DNA of 28,673 bases from Morganella morganii. Lineage in GTDB: Bacteria > Pseudomonadota > Gammaproteobacteria > Enterobacterales > Enterobacteriaceae. The position numbers were made by a program, and so were the translations under genes. Positions 1 to 8,624 of the stretch are shown here, piece by piece (the first letter of the stretch is position 1; every line of letters begins with the position of its first letter). The stretch covers positions 234,326-262,998 of the forward strand of contig NZ_NRQY01000001.1 in assembly GCF_003996855.1 (NCBI RefSeq). The letters are read 5' to 3'. The notes beneath the pieces are model-generated. The model saw only the letters and a program-made list of their open reading frames with translations. It made no database searches and was not told the DNA's origin.

Positions 1-136
1 CCATTTCTTTACCCTGATATCATCTGATGAAAATAATACAATTTTTATTATATTACGGCTTATTATACCCAATATATATAATATCTATTATCCAGTATCG
101 GACGACCTGATTTTAGGGGATAAATCTGTTATTTCA

Positions 137-164
137 TAAAAAAAGCCGCCCTGTAAAGGCGGCT
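137..164 (-). terminator. Intrinsic terminator of adhP
   Basis: On the minus strand a 7-bp GC stem (AGCCGCC/GGCGGCT, arms 144-150 and 158-164, 7-base loop) is followed by a run of seven T residues. It lies 31 bases past the adhP stop codon. The remaining 1-136 are AT-rich and show no gene. Confidence 0.9.
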
Positions 165-194
165 GAACCGTAGTGCCGATAATGTATAGAAATG

Positions 195-1211
195 TTATTT
201 TTTATGTTTAAAATCAATTACCATACGGCCGGTAAATTTACCCTGCTCCATCTCTTCAAAGATAGCATTGATATCTTCGAGCGGACGCATGGCCACTTTC
301 GGTACAACTTTCCCTTCCGCACCGAAACGGAACGCTTCTTTCAGATCTTCACGGGTGCCCACCAGCGAGCCGACAACCTCGATACCATCCAGTACCAGGC
401 GCGGAATGCTCAGATCCATCGTCTCAACAGGCAGACCTACAGCCACGACACGACCTGCGGCACGGACACTGGCAACCGCAGAGTTAAATGCTGATTTTGC
501 CATTGCGGTCACAACAGCAGCATGTGCACCGCCAACCTCTTTCTGAATGATGTCATCAACATTATCTGTCTTCGGATTCAGGGTCAGATCAGCACCCATT
601 TCTTTTGCCAGTGCCAGTTGTTTGTTATTAACATCAATAGCGATAACTTTGACATTAAAGACATTTTTAGCGTATTGCAGCGCCAGGTTTCCTAACCCGC
701 CGAGGCCGTAAATCGCCAGCCACTGGCCCGGTTTGATTCCGGAAACTTTAATCGCTTTATAGGTGGTCACACCGGCACAGGTAATGCTGCTCGCCGCGGC
801 GGAGTCCAGGCCATCCGGCACTTTTACCGCATAATCTGCGGTAACGATACACTCTTCCGCCATACCGCCATCCACGGTATAACCGGCATTTTTAACTTCG
901 CGGCAGAATGTTTCTTTGCCGCTGTTACAGTATTCACAATGACCGCAGCCACGGAAGAACCATGCAACACTTGCACGATCGCCGACTTTCAGCGAGGTAA
1001 CACCTTCTGCGATCTCTGTTACCACACCGATACCTTCATGCCCGAGGATCACACCGGATACATCACCAAAATCCGCGTTTTTCACATGCAGGTCAGTGTG
1101 ACACACGCCACAGCATTCCATTTTCAGCAGGGCTTCTCCATAATTCAGAGGGCGTAATGTTTTCTCTTTGATTTCTACGGTCTTATTTTTTGCGACAACA
1201 GCTGCTTTCAT
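195..1211 (-). CDS. adhP: Zinc-dependent alcohol dehydrogenase AdhP
   Basis: A 338-residue medium-chain dehydrogenase that interconverts ethanol or similar primary alcohols and aldehydes with NAD(H) in the cytosol. The catalytic zinc ligands are visible as Cys37, His58-Glu59 and Cys145. The structural zinc site is the four-cysteine lobe Cys89, Cys92, Cys95, Cys103. The Rossmann motif GLGGLG is at 169-174. Length and N-terminus match E. coli AdhP closely. The start is supported by AGGTGA just upstream of the ATG. The gene stands alone between its own terminator and a 174-base leader. No truncation or odd residue is seen. The assignment to AdhP rather than another zinc ADH rests on overall sequence recognition. 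Confidence 0.93.
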   Translation of the reverse strand: MKAAVVAKNKTVEIKEKTLRPLNYGEALLKMECCGVCHTDLHVKNADFGDVSGVILGHEGIGVVTEIAEGVTSLKVGDRASVAWFFRGCGHCEYCNSGKETFCREVKNAGYTVDGGMAEECIVTADYAVKVPDGLDSAAASSITCAGVTTYKAIKVSGIKPGQWLAIYGLGGLGNLALQYAKNVFNVKVIAIDVNNKQLALAKEMGADLTLNPKTDNVDDIIQKEVGGAHAAVVTAMAKSAFNSAVASVRAAGRVVAVGLPVETMDLSIPRLVLDGIEVVGSLVGTREDLKEAFRFGAEGKVVPKVAMRPLEDINAIFEEMEQGKFTGRMVIDFKHKK

Positions 1212-1241
1212 AGTTCACCTCAATGATGCAACAACAGAAAA

Positions 1242-1344
1242 GTTATGTTCAGTTCAGCAACATAACGACCATTAACTATTTCATTCTAGCGTGAAATGCG
1301 AAATAATACTGCACATTGAATGCCAATGATTACAACTATCATTG
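1242..1344 (-). promoter_or_regulatory. adhP leader with two inverted repeats
   Basis: The 174-base gap upstream of adhP holds two dyads. One is GTTATGTT/AACATAAC (1242-1249 and 1259-1266), lying in the likely 5' leader. The other is CAATGAT/ATCATTG (1324-1330 and 1338-1344), lying further upstream. A TAGAAT-like -10 is present between them but no convincing -35. These could be a leader hairpin and an operator, but the binding proteins are not identifiable from the sequence. Confidence 0.4.
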
Positions 1345-1385
1345 ATAAGAAATACTGTATCCGTGAGTCTGTCCGCCACTACCGG

Positions 1386-2279
1386 TTACTGGCGTGATGC
1401 AGGGTACAGAGGTGCCGGCAGCGGCTCCCGGAGTTCATTCCCGATAGTGCCGAACCGGACATCACCGCAGTTCCAGTCACTGACCGCCTGCTGTAATGTC
1501 TGTGTGTCATAGCCGACAAAATTCCACCACATCATAATCCGCTCCTGTACCGGCGTACCGCCCAGCAGCAGTAACCGCGTGCCTTTCATCAGTGTCAGTG
1601 TGACTGAAGACAGCCCTTCACCAACGTACATCAGTTCATTGGCGGTATAGACTTCACTGCGGTATGTCAGCTGGCCTTCCAGCACAAAAATGCCGTATTC
1701 GAAATCCGGACGGGTATCCAGTGTGGTTTGTGTTGCCTGCTGTGTCTGTAAATCTATGCCGATCAGCGGGGAAAAATGCAGAACCGGCGACCGGTGATCG
1801 CCGTATTCACCGGTCAGTAATGTAAAACTGATCTGATCATGATGCCAGACAGGCAAATCAGGATAGTGATCGAAACGCGGCGCAATTGTACTGTCCGCAG
1901 ACGGTAAGGCAATCCAGAGCTGAGCAGCATGCAGGCGGGCATTTCTGCCGGCGGAATCTTCGGTATGTGTAATACCGCGCCCGGCGGTCATCAGATTTAC
2001 CTGTCCCGGGCGGATAATCTGTTCTGATCCGAGACTGTCCCGGTGCAATACCTCACCTTCCAGCATCCAGGTGAAGGTTTGTAAACCGATATGCGGATGC
2101 GGCCCGACTTTCATGCCGTCATCCCCTTTGAAAACCGCCGGACCGGCATGATCCAGAAAACACCAGGCGCCTATCTGACGGCGCTCTTTTACCGGTAATG
2201 CACGGGATACCGGCACACCGCCGACATCCTTAATCCGCGCGCTGATACGCTGCGGTAAAACTGCCTGCCTGTCTGTCAT
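1386..2279 (-). CDS. Pirin family protein (bicupin)
   Basis: A 297-residue bicupin of the pirin family (YhhW/pirin type). Members bind iron or a similar metal, and some act as quercetin 2,3-dioxygenases. The N-terminal cupin carries the metal set His61, His63, His105 and Glu107 in the HPHIG and ITHTE motifs. The open frame reaches 2321, but I place the start at 2279 because AGGTGATACC precedes that ATG and the protein then begins at the usual pirin position. The gene has its own promoter region, with a palindrome over the -10 box. Substrate and physiological role cannot be read from the sequence. Confidence 0.85.
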   Translation of the reverse strand: MTDRQAVLPQRISARIKDVGGVPVSRALPVKERRQIGAWCFLDHAGPAVFKGDDGMKVGPHPHIGLQTFTWMLEGEVLHRDSLGSEQIIRPGQVNLMTAGRGITHTEDSAGRNARLHAAQLWIALPSADSTIAPRFDHYPDLPVWHHDQISFTLLTGEYGDHRSPVLHFSPLIGIDLQTQQATQTTLDTRPDFEYGIFVLEGQLTYRSEVYTANELMYVGEGLSSVTLTLMKGTRLLLLGGTPVQERIMMWWNFVGYDTQTLQQAVSDWNCGDVRFGTIGNELREPLPAPLYPASRQ

Positions 2280-2329
2280 GGTATCACCTGCCTTGTCCGT
2301 GAGAGAGTGCCGCCGGCACAATGTTAAGG

Positions 2330-2361
2330 TCTCAGTATACCGAGAAAGCTCCGCATGTCAT
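2330..2361 (-). promoter_or_regulatory. Putative pirin promoter with overlapping operator palindrome
   Basis: On the minus strand ATGACA (2356-2361) and TATACT (2334-2339) are spaced by 16 bases, a good sigma-70 fit, 55 bases from the pirin start. A 16-base near-perfect palindrome, TCTCAGTATACCGAGA (2330-2345), covers the -10 element, which is the expected place for a repressor site. The regulator is unknown. Confidence 0.5.
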
Positions 2362-2376
2362 GTGAGCATACGGAGC
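2348..2376 (-). terminator. Possible terminator after the type I secretion operon
   Basis: A 10-bp stem (2348-2357 with 2367-2376, one G-U pair on the minus strand RNA, 9-base loop) sits 12 bases past the hlyD-like stop and is followed by TTTCTC. The U-tract is weak, and the hairpin overlaps the -35 of the pirin promoter. Confidence 0.45.
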
Positions 2377-2387
2377 CGGTGACAGGA

Positions 2388-3611
2388 TCAGCGCTCCCGC
2401 AGGGCCTCATTCGCCCGGTTAAGGGGTTTGATCAGATAACGGAGAATCGATTTACTGCCGGTTTTAATATCTGCTTCCGCAACCATTCCCGGGAAGATCT
2501 GAAACTCTTTACCGGCTTTATTAATCAGAACATCACGCCCGGTGCGGATAAGCACACGGTAATAGACAAGGCCGGGCTGAATTTCATCTTTCAGCGTATC
2601 CGGGGAAATCAGGATCACCTCCCCCTCCAGCCCGCCGTAAATCGCATAGTCGTACGCTGTGATTTTGATCAGCGCGGGATCATTCAGGCGGATATGAGCA
2701 ATATCCTGCGGGGATATTCTGGCCTCAACAATCAGCTGATCATCCAGCGGAATAATATCCATGATTTTCCCGCCCGGCGCGATAACCCCGCCGATGGTAT
2801 TCACTTCAATATTTTTCACTATCCCGCGTACCGGTGAGACCACTTTGGCGCGCTGTAAAGCATCAGCCCGTGCCCGCATGACGGACTCCAGCTCTTCCAG
2901 CTCTTTATTCACTTCAGCCAGCTGTTCACGCGCATTCACCACATATTCATTACGCAGTTCCTGTTTTTTGCTCTCCAGCTCAGAAATCGTCCGTTTCAGG
3001 CGGATTAATTCCACCTCACCGGATGCGCCGGATTTTACAAGGCGCTGCAATATCATCTCTTCACGGCGGTAAAGCCCGAGAGAATCATTAACCCCTTTGA
3101 CAGACTGCTCCAGGCGGTCTTTGCGGGATTTGTACAGGCGTTGTTCGGCCTTCACCAGCCCGGTGTCCTGCTTTACCTCATCCGGAATAATAAATTCCCC
3201 GGAAGAAACTTCTGCCGTCAGACGCGCCGCTTTGATACGGTTTGCTTTATAACGGCTGCGGCTTTCATCCAGCGAGGATTCAAACCGGGTTTCATCCAGG
3301 TACGCGATCACCTGCCCCTTCTCAACAATCGCCCCTTCCCGCACTTCCAGTGAGGAAAGTATTCCCCCCTCAAGTGACTGCACGACCTGCTCGCGGGATG
3401 ACGGAATAATTTTCCCCTGCCCTTTGGTAATTTCATCCACGTCGGACAACGCTGCCCAAATCAGCAGAATAATAAAAAAGCCGAGGATCACCGTAACCAG
3501 CCGGGCAAGATGCGGCAGGCTTGGTTCATGCCGGCCGCCGTAAAAAAACGGCACTCCCCGCAGATTCGTTTCCGGCTCCTGCTTCATGGCCTGAGGATTT
3601 GATTTTTTCAT
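2388..3611 (-). CDS. HlyD/LapC-type periplasmic adaptor of a type I secretion system
   Basis: A 407-residue membrane fusion protein linking the inner-membrane ABC exporter to the TolC-like channel. After a roughly 35-residue cytosolic tail there is one transmembrane helix (about residues 35-56). Next comes the first half of a lipoyl/barrel-sandwich domain (VVQSLEGGIL), a long charged coiled-coil hairpin (about 130-260), and the second lipoyl half and beta-barrel (SPVRGIVKNIEV onward). The C-terminus has the family-typical FPGMVAEADI stretch. It starts one base after the ABC gene stop, so the two are clearly co-transcribed. It is the last gene of the operon. No lesion is seen. Confidence 0.9.
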   Translation of the reverse strand: MKKSNPQAMKQEPETNLRGVPFFYGGRHEPSLPHLARLVTVILGFFIILLIWAALSDVDEITKGQGKIIPSSREQVVQSLEGGILSSLEVREGAIVEKGQVIAYLDETRFESSLDESRSRYKANRIKAARLTAEVSSGEFIIPDEVKQDTGLVKAEQRLYKSRKDRLEQSVKGVNDSLGLYRREEMILQRLVKSGASGEVELIRLKRTISELESKKQELRNEYVVNAREQLAEVNKELEELESVMRARADALQRAKVVSPVRGIVKNIEVNTIGGVIAPGGKIMDIIPLDDQLIVEARISPQDIAHIRLNDPALIKITAYDYAIYGGLEGEVILISPDTLKDEIQPGLVYYRVLIRTGRDVLINKAGKEFQIFPGMVAEADIKTGSKSILRYLIKPLNRANEALRER

Positions 3612-3612
3612 C

Positions 3613-5763
3613 TCAGTACTCCGCCTTTGCCGGTGTCTCTGAGCCGGATATCAGACTTTTAAGCACCTCGTCGCGGGCACCGTCCAGTGCAATTTTTCCG
3701 TTATTCATCACGATAATCCGGTCTGCCAGTTGCAAAACACTGGTGCGGTGCGTGGCGATAATCAGGGTTTTATCCCAGGTTAGGGTTTTCAGTCCGGCGA
3801 TCAGTTTCTGTTCCGCGATTTCGTCCAGTGCGGATGTCGGTTCATCCAGCAGCATGATTTCAGGATTGGCCAGGATGGTTCTGGCCAGTAACACAGCCTG
3901 GCGCTGCCCGCCGGATAACCCGATCCCGCCTTCCCACAGCACGCGGCTTAATCCCTGCGGGCTGCTGCTGACCAGATCCGCCACACCGGCAATCTGTAAT
4001 GCGCGGATAATCTCCGCATCACCGGCTTTCGGCGCGCCCAGCGTCATGTTATCGCGCAGTGTGCCGTGCAGCAGGCGGGAGTTTGCCCTGAGAGAGCCGA
4101 TATCACGGCGGACATCATAAGGATCTATCGCCGCCAGATTGATACCGTCCAGCCGGATCTGACCGGCCACCGGCTCCAGCAGTCCGCTCAGTGCATAGAG
4201 TAAGGTGGATTTTCCGGAGCCGTTACGGCCGAGAATCGCGATTTTTTCCCCCAGACGGATAGTCAGAGAGCCGATAGTCAGTACCGGCGCGGCCTGCAAA
4301 TCATAAGCCACCGACACGTTTTCAAACTCATAATGACCGATCAGTGACGGTTTGTGGACAAGCCGGGTGCCATACTGAGCATCCACCGGTTTTTTCATCA
4401 GTTCATTCAGGCTTTTCAGCGAAACTTTAGTGGATTGCCAGCGCGCCAGCAGACCGGAGATCTGCGTCATCGGTGCCATCATCCGTGAACTCAGAATTGA
4501 TGCCCCCAGCAACGCACCGGTGGTAATCACCCCGTCCATCACCAGAAATGCCCCGCATAATACCGTGACGGCAAACACCAGAGTCTGAACCATCTGGCTC
4601 CAGGTCATCAGCCCCTGAGTAATAAATTTTACTTTCAGGCTGGTATCACCCACTTTTTCGTTCAGGTAGTTCCATTCCTGCTGAAAACGCGGCTCTGCGC
4701 GGTGAAATTTGATATCTTCCGCGCACTGAACGACCTCAATTAATGACGCATTACGCAGTGTGCTCTCACGCAGCGCGTCATTGGCGAGGGCTTCCAGTTT
4801 CGGCTGTAACAACAGTCCCGGCAGGATCATCAAAAACAGCGCCACCAGCGGTACCAGAGCCAGCGGCCCGGCAATCAGCCATAAGATCACGAGGAACAGA
4901 AAGAAGAAAGGCAGGTCAGATACGGCGGTGACAGTAGTCGATGTGATAGTTTCACGGACGTTTTCCAGTTCACGTAACTGAGACACAAATGTGCCGGTTG
5001 AGCGCATCCGCTCTTTCATCCGGATACGCAGTGCGTGGCCGAAAACAGTATCGGTGATTTTCAGATCGGCCCGTTTACCGATAAGGTCAATCAGCCGCAC
5101 CCGCATAATCCGCATCGTGAACTCAAATGCCACCGCAATCAGTACGCCAATAAACAGCACCAGCAGTGTCGGAATAGATTTTCCCGGAATAACGCGGTCA
5201 TAAACCTGCATCGAAAACAGAATTGAACTCAGTGCCAGCACGTTCGCCAGCAGTGCCGCAATCAGTACTGATGTAAAATATTTGCGATCGCGCAGGACGA
5301 TATCCCAAAACCAGTTCTTTTTAAACGGCCGGATATAATCATCCACCCAAGCATCCGGCACGTTACGTTCCGGCCGGATCAGAATAACGTCACCGCCCTG
5401 CGTCAGTTCCAGCAAATCGTCCATCGCGATATGGTTTTTATGCTCTCCGCCGCCCGGCAGGATCACCTGTACATATCCGTCTGCGGAGATACTTTCCGCA
5501 TACAGCGCCCGCCCGTCCGGCAAAGCCACAATAAACGGCAGATACCAGGGATTCAGCATCTTCCTGGTCAGCGGTACCCATTCGGGCACCTGCCCGGCAT
5601 TGCGCGCCAGGCGCTGAAGTTCAGTCCGGTGTTCTGTTCCGCTGCTGTAGGTAAAATTGACTCTGACATTCTCTTCCGAGACAGGCAGACGGTAATGGCG
5701 TGCCGCAAGGAGTAACGCCTGCATCCAGCTTTCGCTGTGTTCGTTATGTTGTTCTGAGATCAC
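3613..5763 (-). CDS. Type I secretion ABC transporter (LapB/HlyB-like permease-ATPase)
   Basis: A 716-residue half-transporter. Residues 1-140 form a C39-like domain with no cysteine, so it cannot be a protease and probably docks the substrate as in HlyB and LapB. Six membrane helices follow (about 160-460), then the nucleotide-binding domain: Walker A GRNGSGKST with Lys518, signature LSGGQ 616-620, Walker B IMLLDE 636-641 and H-loop His672. The start is GTG, sharing GTGA with the stop of the upstream TolC-like gene, which indicates translational coupling. One oddity is that the position where a Q-loop glutamine is expected reads S-L-R-A-N, with Ala560. Substrate is probably a large repeat adhesin encoded elsewhere. 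Confidence 0.9.
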   Translation of the reverse strand: MISEQHNEHSESWMQALLLAARHYRLPVSEENVRVNFTYSSGTEHRTELQRLARNAGQVPEWVPLTRKMLNPWYLPFIVALPDGRALYAESISADGYVQVILPGGGEHKNHIAMDDLLELTQGGDVILIRPERNVPDAWVDDYIRPFKKNWFWDIVLRDRKYFTSVLIAALLANVLALSSILFSMQVYDRVIPGKSIPTLLVLFIGVLIAVAFEFTMRIMRVRLIDLIGKRADLKITDTVFGHALRIRMKERMRSTGTFVSQLRELENVRETITSTTVTAVSDLPFFFLFLVILWLIAGPLALVPLVALFLMILPGLLLQPKLEALANDALRESTLRNASLIEVVQCAEDIKFHRAEPRFQQEWNYLNEKVGDTSLKVKFITQGLMTWSQMVQTLVFAVTVLCGAFLVMDGVITTGALLGASILSSRMMAPMTQISGLLARWQSTKVSLKSLNELMKKPVDAQYGTRLVHKPSLIGHYEFENVSVAYDLQAAPVLTIGSLTIRLGEKIAILGRNGSGKSTLLYALSGLLEPVAGQIRLDGINLAAIDPYDVRRDIGSLRANSRLLHGTLRDNMTLGAPKAGDAEIIRALQIAGVADLVSSSPQGLSRVLWEGGIGLSGGQRQAVLLARTILANPEIMLLDEPTSALDEIAEQKLIAGLKTLTWDKTLIIATHRTSVLQLADRIIVMNNGKIALDGARDEVLKSLISGSETPAKAEY

Positions 5764-7376
5764 CGGAGACTCCGGAGAGATTCATTGGATAATTGTAAAC
5801 TTTCACGGAACCGTCCTAACTGAGAAGAACAACTGATGCTGGTCGCCAGATAATCATATTTTGCCGCCGCATAATCGCGCCGGGACTGATGCCATTCCTG
5901 ATCCGCATTCAGCAGGTCAATAATACTGCGCTGGCCGAGTGACACATACTGCTCCTGATAAAGGCGGGTCACATCTTTCAGGGAGAGGTTACGGGAATCG
6001 AGCAGTTTCATACGCTGTTCCAGTTCACTCAGCCGGATTTGCTGATTACGCCGGTTATTTTCAACCACGTTTTGTGTATGCTGAATTTCCGCATTTGCCG
6101 CATTTTCCTGATAACCGGCCATGCGTTGTCTTGATCCGCTGGTGTAAAAATTCGACAACGGCACATTCACCGTCAGTTCAACACTGTGATCTTCCCGGCC
6201 GTAACGGTCAGTATCTTTTGCATCAAACCGCTGCTGATAGGACCCCTGTAATGCAATACTCGGCATCGATTCACGTTTGGCCGCCTCGCGGTCACTTTTC
6301 GCTACCGTTAAACCAGCCCTGGCCGCCAGCACAACAGGTACTGTATTAAAATCAATATCCTGTGAATAACACTGCTGACTGTACATCGCGACATCAATCG
6401 GTTGCGGGGAAAGCCGCCCGACAGATATCCCGGTCATCCGGTTCAGGTTCAGGATCTGGTTTTCATGCTCCAGTTTCAGCGTGCTGAGCTGTAACCGCGC
6501 GGTATCAAGACGGGCTTCCGCCTGTACCAGATCGGCACGTGAAGCCGCACCGGCCGCCGTCCTCTCACGGGCCAGCTCAGTAATATGCTGCACCGAAACC
6601 AGCTGTTCTTCTGCCAGTACGATGTAATCCTGATAACGTTTGATATCGAGATACAGCATCGCAGTTTTTTCGGCCACTTCATCAGCATTCACAAAAACAT
6701 GCAGCAGTGACTGATCACTGCGGGCCACAAGGGAATCTATCTGTGATGATACCCGGCCGAATGAATAGAGTAACTGGCTGACACTCGCGGTGGTGACATA
6801 GCCTTTATCGCTGTTATTCAGTGTGCGGGAAACCCCTAGCCCCGGTTGCGGGTAGTATTCCGTTTCTTTCTGGTACACCGCTTCCAGTTGCGCGCGGTAC
6901 TGATTAACCAGTGCTGACAGACCGGCATCCCAATCCAGGGATTTGATAACCGCATCCTGTAATGTCAGGCCACCCGGAAGATTATTTTGTCCGGCCGTTC
7001 CGGCCATGGCGGTGCCGGTTGCAACCGGTTGTGATTTCGGCAGGTTATTCTGAATAGAACGCTGGCGGATGATTTCGGTTTCAGATGCGACCGGGTCACC
7101 GGTCAGCGGCACCAGGGGTGCCACAGAGGAGACAGGCTCCGGTACAGAGGAAATCAGCCCCTTGCGGGCAACGGCCTGACGGGCGGAATGCGGAGGTATA
7201 CCGGCAGGTATGGCTTCCCCGCCGCTGTCTCCGGTCAGTTCCGGCTCCTGTTCAGCCTCCATTGCCGCTTTATAACCAAATGCCCCCAGTGAAACCGCCG
7301 CAGGAACCTGATGTATATATATACCGGTCATCATCGCGGCCACAGAAAGATTGCGTATAAACCAATTTACTTTCAC
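5760..7376 (-). CDS. TolC-family outer membrane efflux protein of the type I secretion system
   Basis: A 538-residue outer-membrane channel of the LapE/TolC type and first gene of the three-gene export operon. An N-terminal hydrophobic stretch ending near PAAVS (about residue 29) looks like a signal peptide. A low-complexity Pro/Ser/Gly-rich segment follows to about residue 135. The outer-membrane efflux domain then starts near LTLQDAVIKSL and shows the two typical long-helix repeats (for example around SRADLVQAEARLDTARLQLS and the C-terminal LLNADQEW). The segment before the channel domain is longer than in TolC itself. The stop overlaps the GTG start of the ABC gene by four bases. Confidence 0.87.
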   Translation of the reverse strand: MKVNWFIRNLSVAAMMTGIYIHQVPAAVSLGAFGYKAAMEAEQEPELTGDSGGEAIPAGIPPHSARQAVARKGLISSVPEPVSSVAPLVPLTGDPVASETEIIRQRSIQNNLPKSQPVATGTAMAGTAGQNNLPGGLTLQDAVIKSLDWDAGLSALVNQYRAQLEAVYQKETEYYPQPGLGVSRTLNNSDKGYVTTASVSQLLYSFGRVSSQIDSLVARSDQSLLHVFVNADEVAEKTAMLYLDIKRYQDYIVLAEEQLVSVQHITELARERTAAGAASRADLVQAEARLDTARLQLSTLKLEHENQILNLNRMTGISVGRLSPQPIDVAMYSQQCYSQDIDFNTVPVVLAARAGLTVAKSDREAAKRESMPSIALQGSYQQRFDAKDTDRYGREDHSVELTVNVPLSNFYTSGSRQRMAGYQENAANAEIQHTQNVVENNRRNQQIRLSELEQRMKLLDSRNLSLKDVTRLYQEQYVSLGQRSIIDLLNADQEWHQSRRDYAAAKYDYLATSISCSSQLGRFRESLQLSNESLRSLR

Positions 7377-7614
7377 TGCTCAGACCCTATGCTGACTCTG
7401 CCGGTGCAGGGGTATTTCCGGCCTGAATTATTATAATTACCACCACCCGGGCTGAATGATGAAAAAACAGCCGTCAGACTGATGAATGGCCCGGAGACTC
7501 AGCAGCATCTGATGGCGCTGCCGCAGAATAAGCAGAAAACAGAATCTGTTCCGGGATAACTGCTGAACTACGCTAGCTTATCAAAAAGCTGCACGGATTT
7601 TTCGGTGATAGTCA

Positions 7615-7629
7615 TAACATTAAATGTTA
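7615..7629. promoter_or_regulatory. Perfect palindrome TAACATTAAATGTTA
   Basis: A 7-1-7 perfect dyad lies about 240 bases upstream of the tolC-like start codon. Its form fits a dimeric regulator site for the type I secretion operon, but the cognate protein is unknown. Confidence 0.35.
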
Positions 7630-7781
7630 ACATCAGGAGAAATAACCTGAATAACAATCCGAAAACAAAGAAATATAGGGCAATCGTTTTTATTACCTTT
7701 AATAAATCAGTGACTAAAAACGCAGCCCGGGACACATCATTTAAAATAACAATAATGCAAACGAATTATCACAATAAAAAT

Positions 7782-7832
7782 ATCATTATACGATGAATAA
7801 TATTTATATTTAATCACTCATCATATAATGAT
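7782..7832 (-). terminator. Probable terminator of the 187-residue exported protein gene
   Basis: Arms 7782-7796 and 7818-7832 pair over 15 bp in minus-strand RNA (one G-U pair; in plus-strand RNA the same place is a C-A mismatch), with a 21-base loop. The tail downstream on the minus strand is T-rich (ATTTTTATTG). It lies about 40 bases past the stop. The low GC content makes it weak. Confidence 0.45.
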
Positions 7833-7869
7833 CTGCCGGAATCAGAGTATCAAAAACCGACACAATGAA

Positions 7870-8433
7870 TTACCGGCCACAGTAATATTGTGCTGCATTA
7901 TAACTATCCGTATTCGGGAATACAGTTAGTTTTTCCACTTTATCGATATTCTCATGCCGGGTATCCAACCTGCGGGCATACATAACACGATCATTCATCA
8001 TATATACTTTGGAAAGCTGGTGGCCGGTAAAATTCAGACAGTCCAGTGACCAGGTTTCCACTACCCGGTTAAAGAACATACCGTTAGGTTTTCCGTTATC
8101 CGACATCTCCACTTTTTTATCACCATTCGCCTGAACCATGAACGAAAACCTGATATTCAGTGTACTGTCTATTTTCGGATTTTCTTTGGTAAAAAAAAGA
8201 CTGAATTCATTTTTTTGATCACGGATACCGGAATCAATCCATTCCGTCCCTGCGGGACTGATAATATCACCGGATACACCCGCTTGTGATCCTATAACCC
8301 GCTCAGTCTGTCTTGTTGTATTAACAGTATCCGGAACAGATTTAAGAAATTTTTCTGCTGATGAAAAAAAGCTGACTGCTGACAATGATAATAAAAGTAC
8401 ACTGTTCCGCAGTATGCAGTTTGTTCTTTTCAT
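7870..8433 (-). CDS. Small exported protein of unknown function
   Basis: A 187-residue protein I do not recognise. A lysine/arginine start, a hydrophobic stretch VLLLSLSAVSFFSSA and a likely cleavage after Ala26 indicate Sec export. The mature part is soluble and polar, with no membrane segment and only two cysteines, Cys132 and Cys185 (third residue from the end), which could form a disulfide in the periplasm. It sits between two export systems on the same strand, about 190 bases downstream of the CvaB-like gene and with its own hairpin after it. An accessory or immunity role in secretion is possible but rests on position only. Base composition is AT-richer than adhP or acuI. Confidence 0.65.
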   Translation of the reverse strand: MKRTNCILRNSVLLLSLSAVSFFSSAEKFLKSVPDTVNTTRQTERVIGSQAGVSGDIISPAGTEWIDSGIRDQKNEFSLFFTKENPKIDSTLNIRFSFMVQANGDKKVEMSDNGKPNGMFFNRVVETWSLDCLNFTGHQLSKVYMMNDRVMYARRLDTRHENIDKVEKLTVFPNTDSYNAAQYYCGR

Positions 8434-8624
8434 AAAAATGAGTATCCCTGTTTATTATTTCTTCCGTGAAGAAAAATCTATCTTTACCATGAACGAGTAT
8501 AATAAATAAAACAAATTCCGGAAAATTCGTATAAAAATCAGAAAATACCATAAGAGTTGTAGCGCCGTCGGTAATAAAAAATACCTACATGGCGATGATT
8601 ATTTTCGGTTATATTTATACTGAT

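Larger units (their letters stand above)
7377..7869. other. Intergenic region, 493 bases, no gene seen
   Basis: This gap separates the type I secretion operon from the small exported protein gene; both are on the minus strand. It must hold the operon's promoter, though I see no clear -35/-10 pair. It contains a perfect 15-base palindrome at 7615-7629 and an AT-rich hairpin at 7782-7832. A 63-codon plus-strand frame from a GTG at 7605 has no ribosome site and AT-driven composition, so I do not call it. Confidence 0.6.

Noticed and set aside
7605..7796. 63-codon plus-strand frame in the gap before the type I operon
   Set aside because: GTG start without ribosome site and composition driven by AT-rich DNA.
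8342..8551. 69-codon minus-strand frame overlapping the start of the exported protein gene
   Set aside because: It runs out of frame over the signal peptide of the better-supported gene and has no ribosome site.
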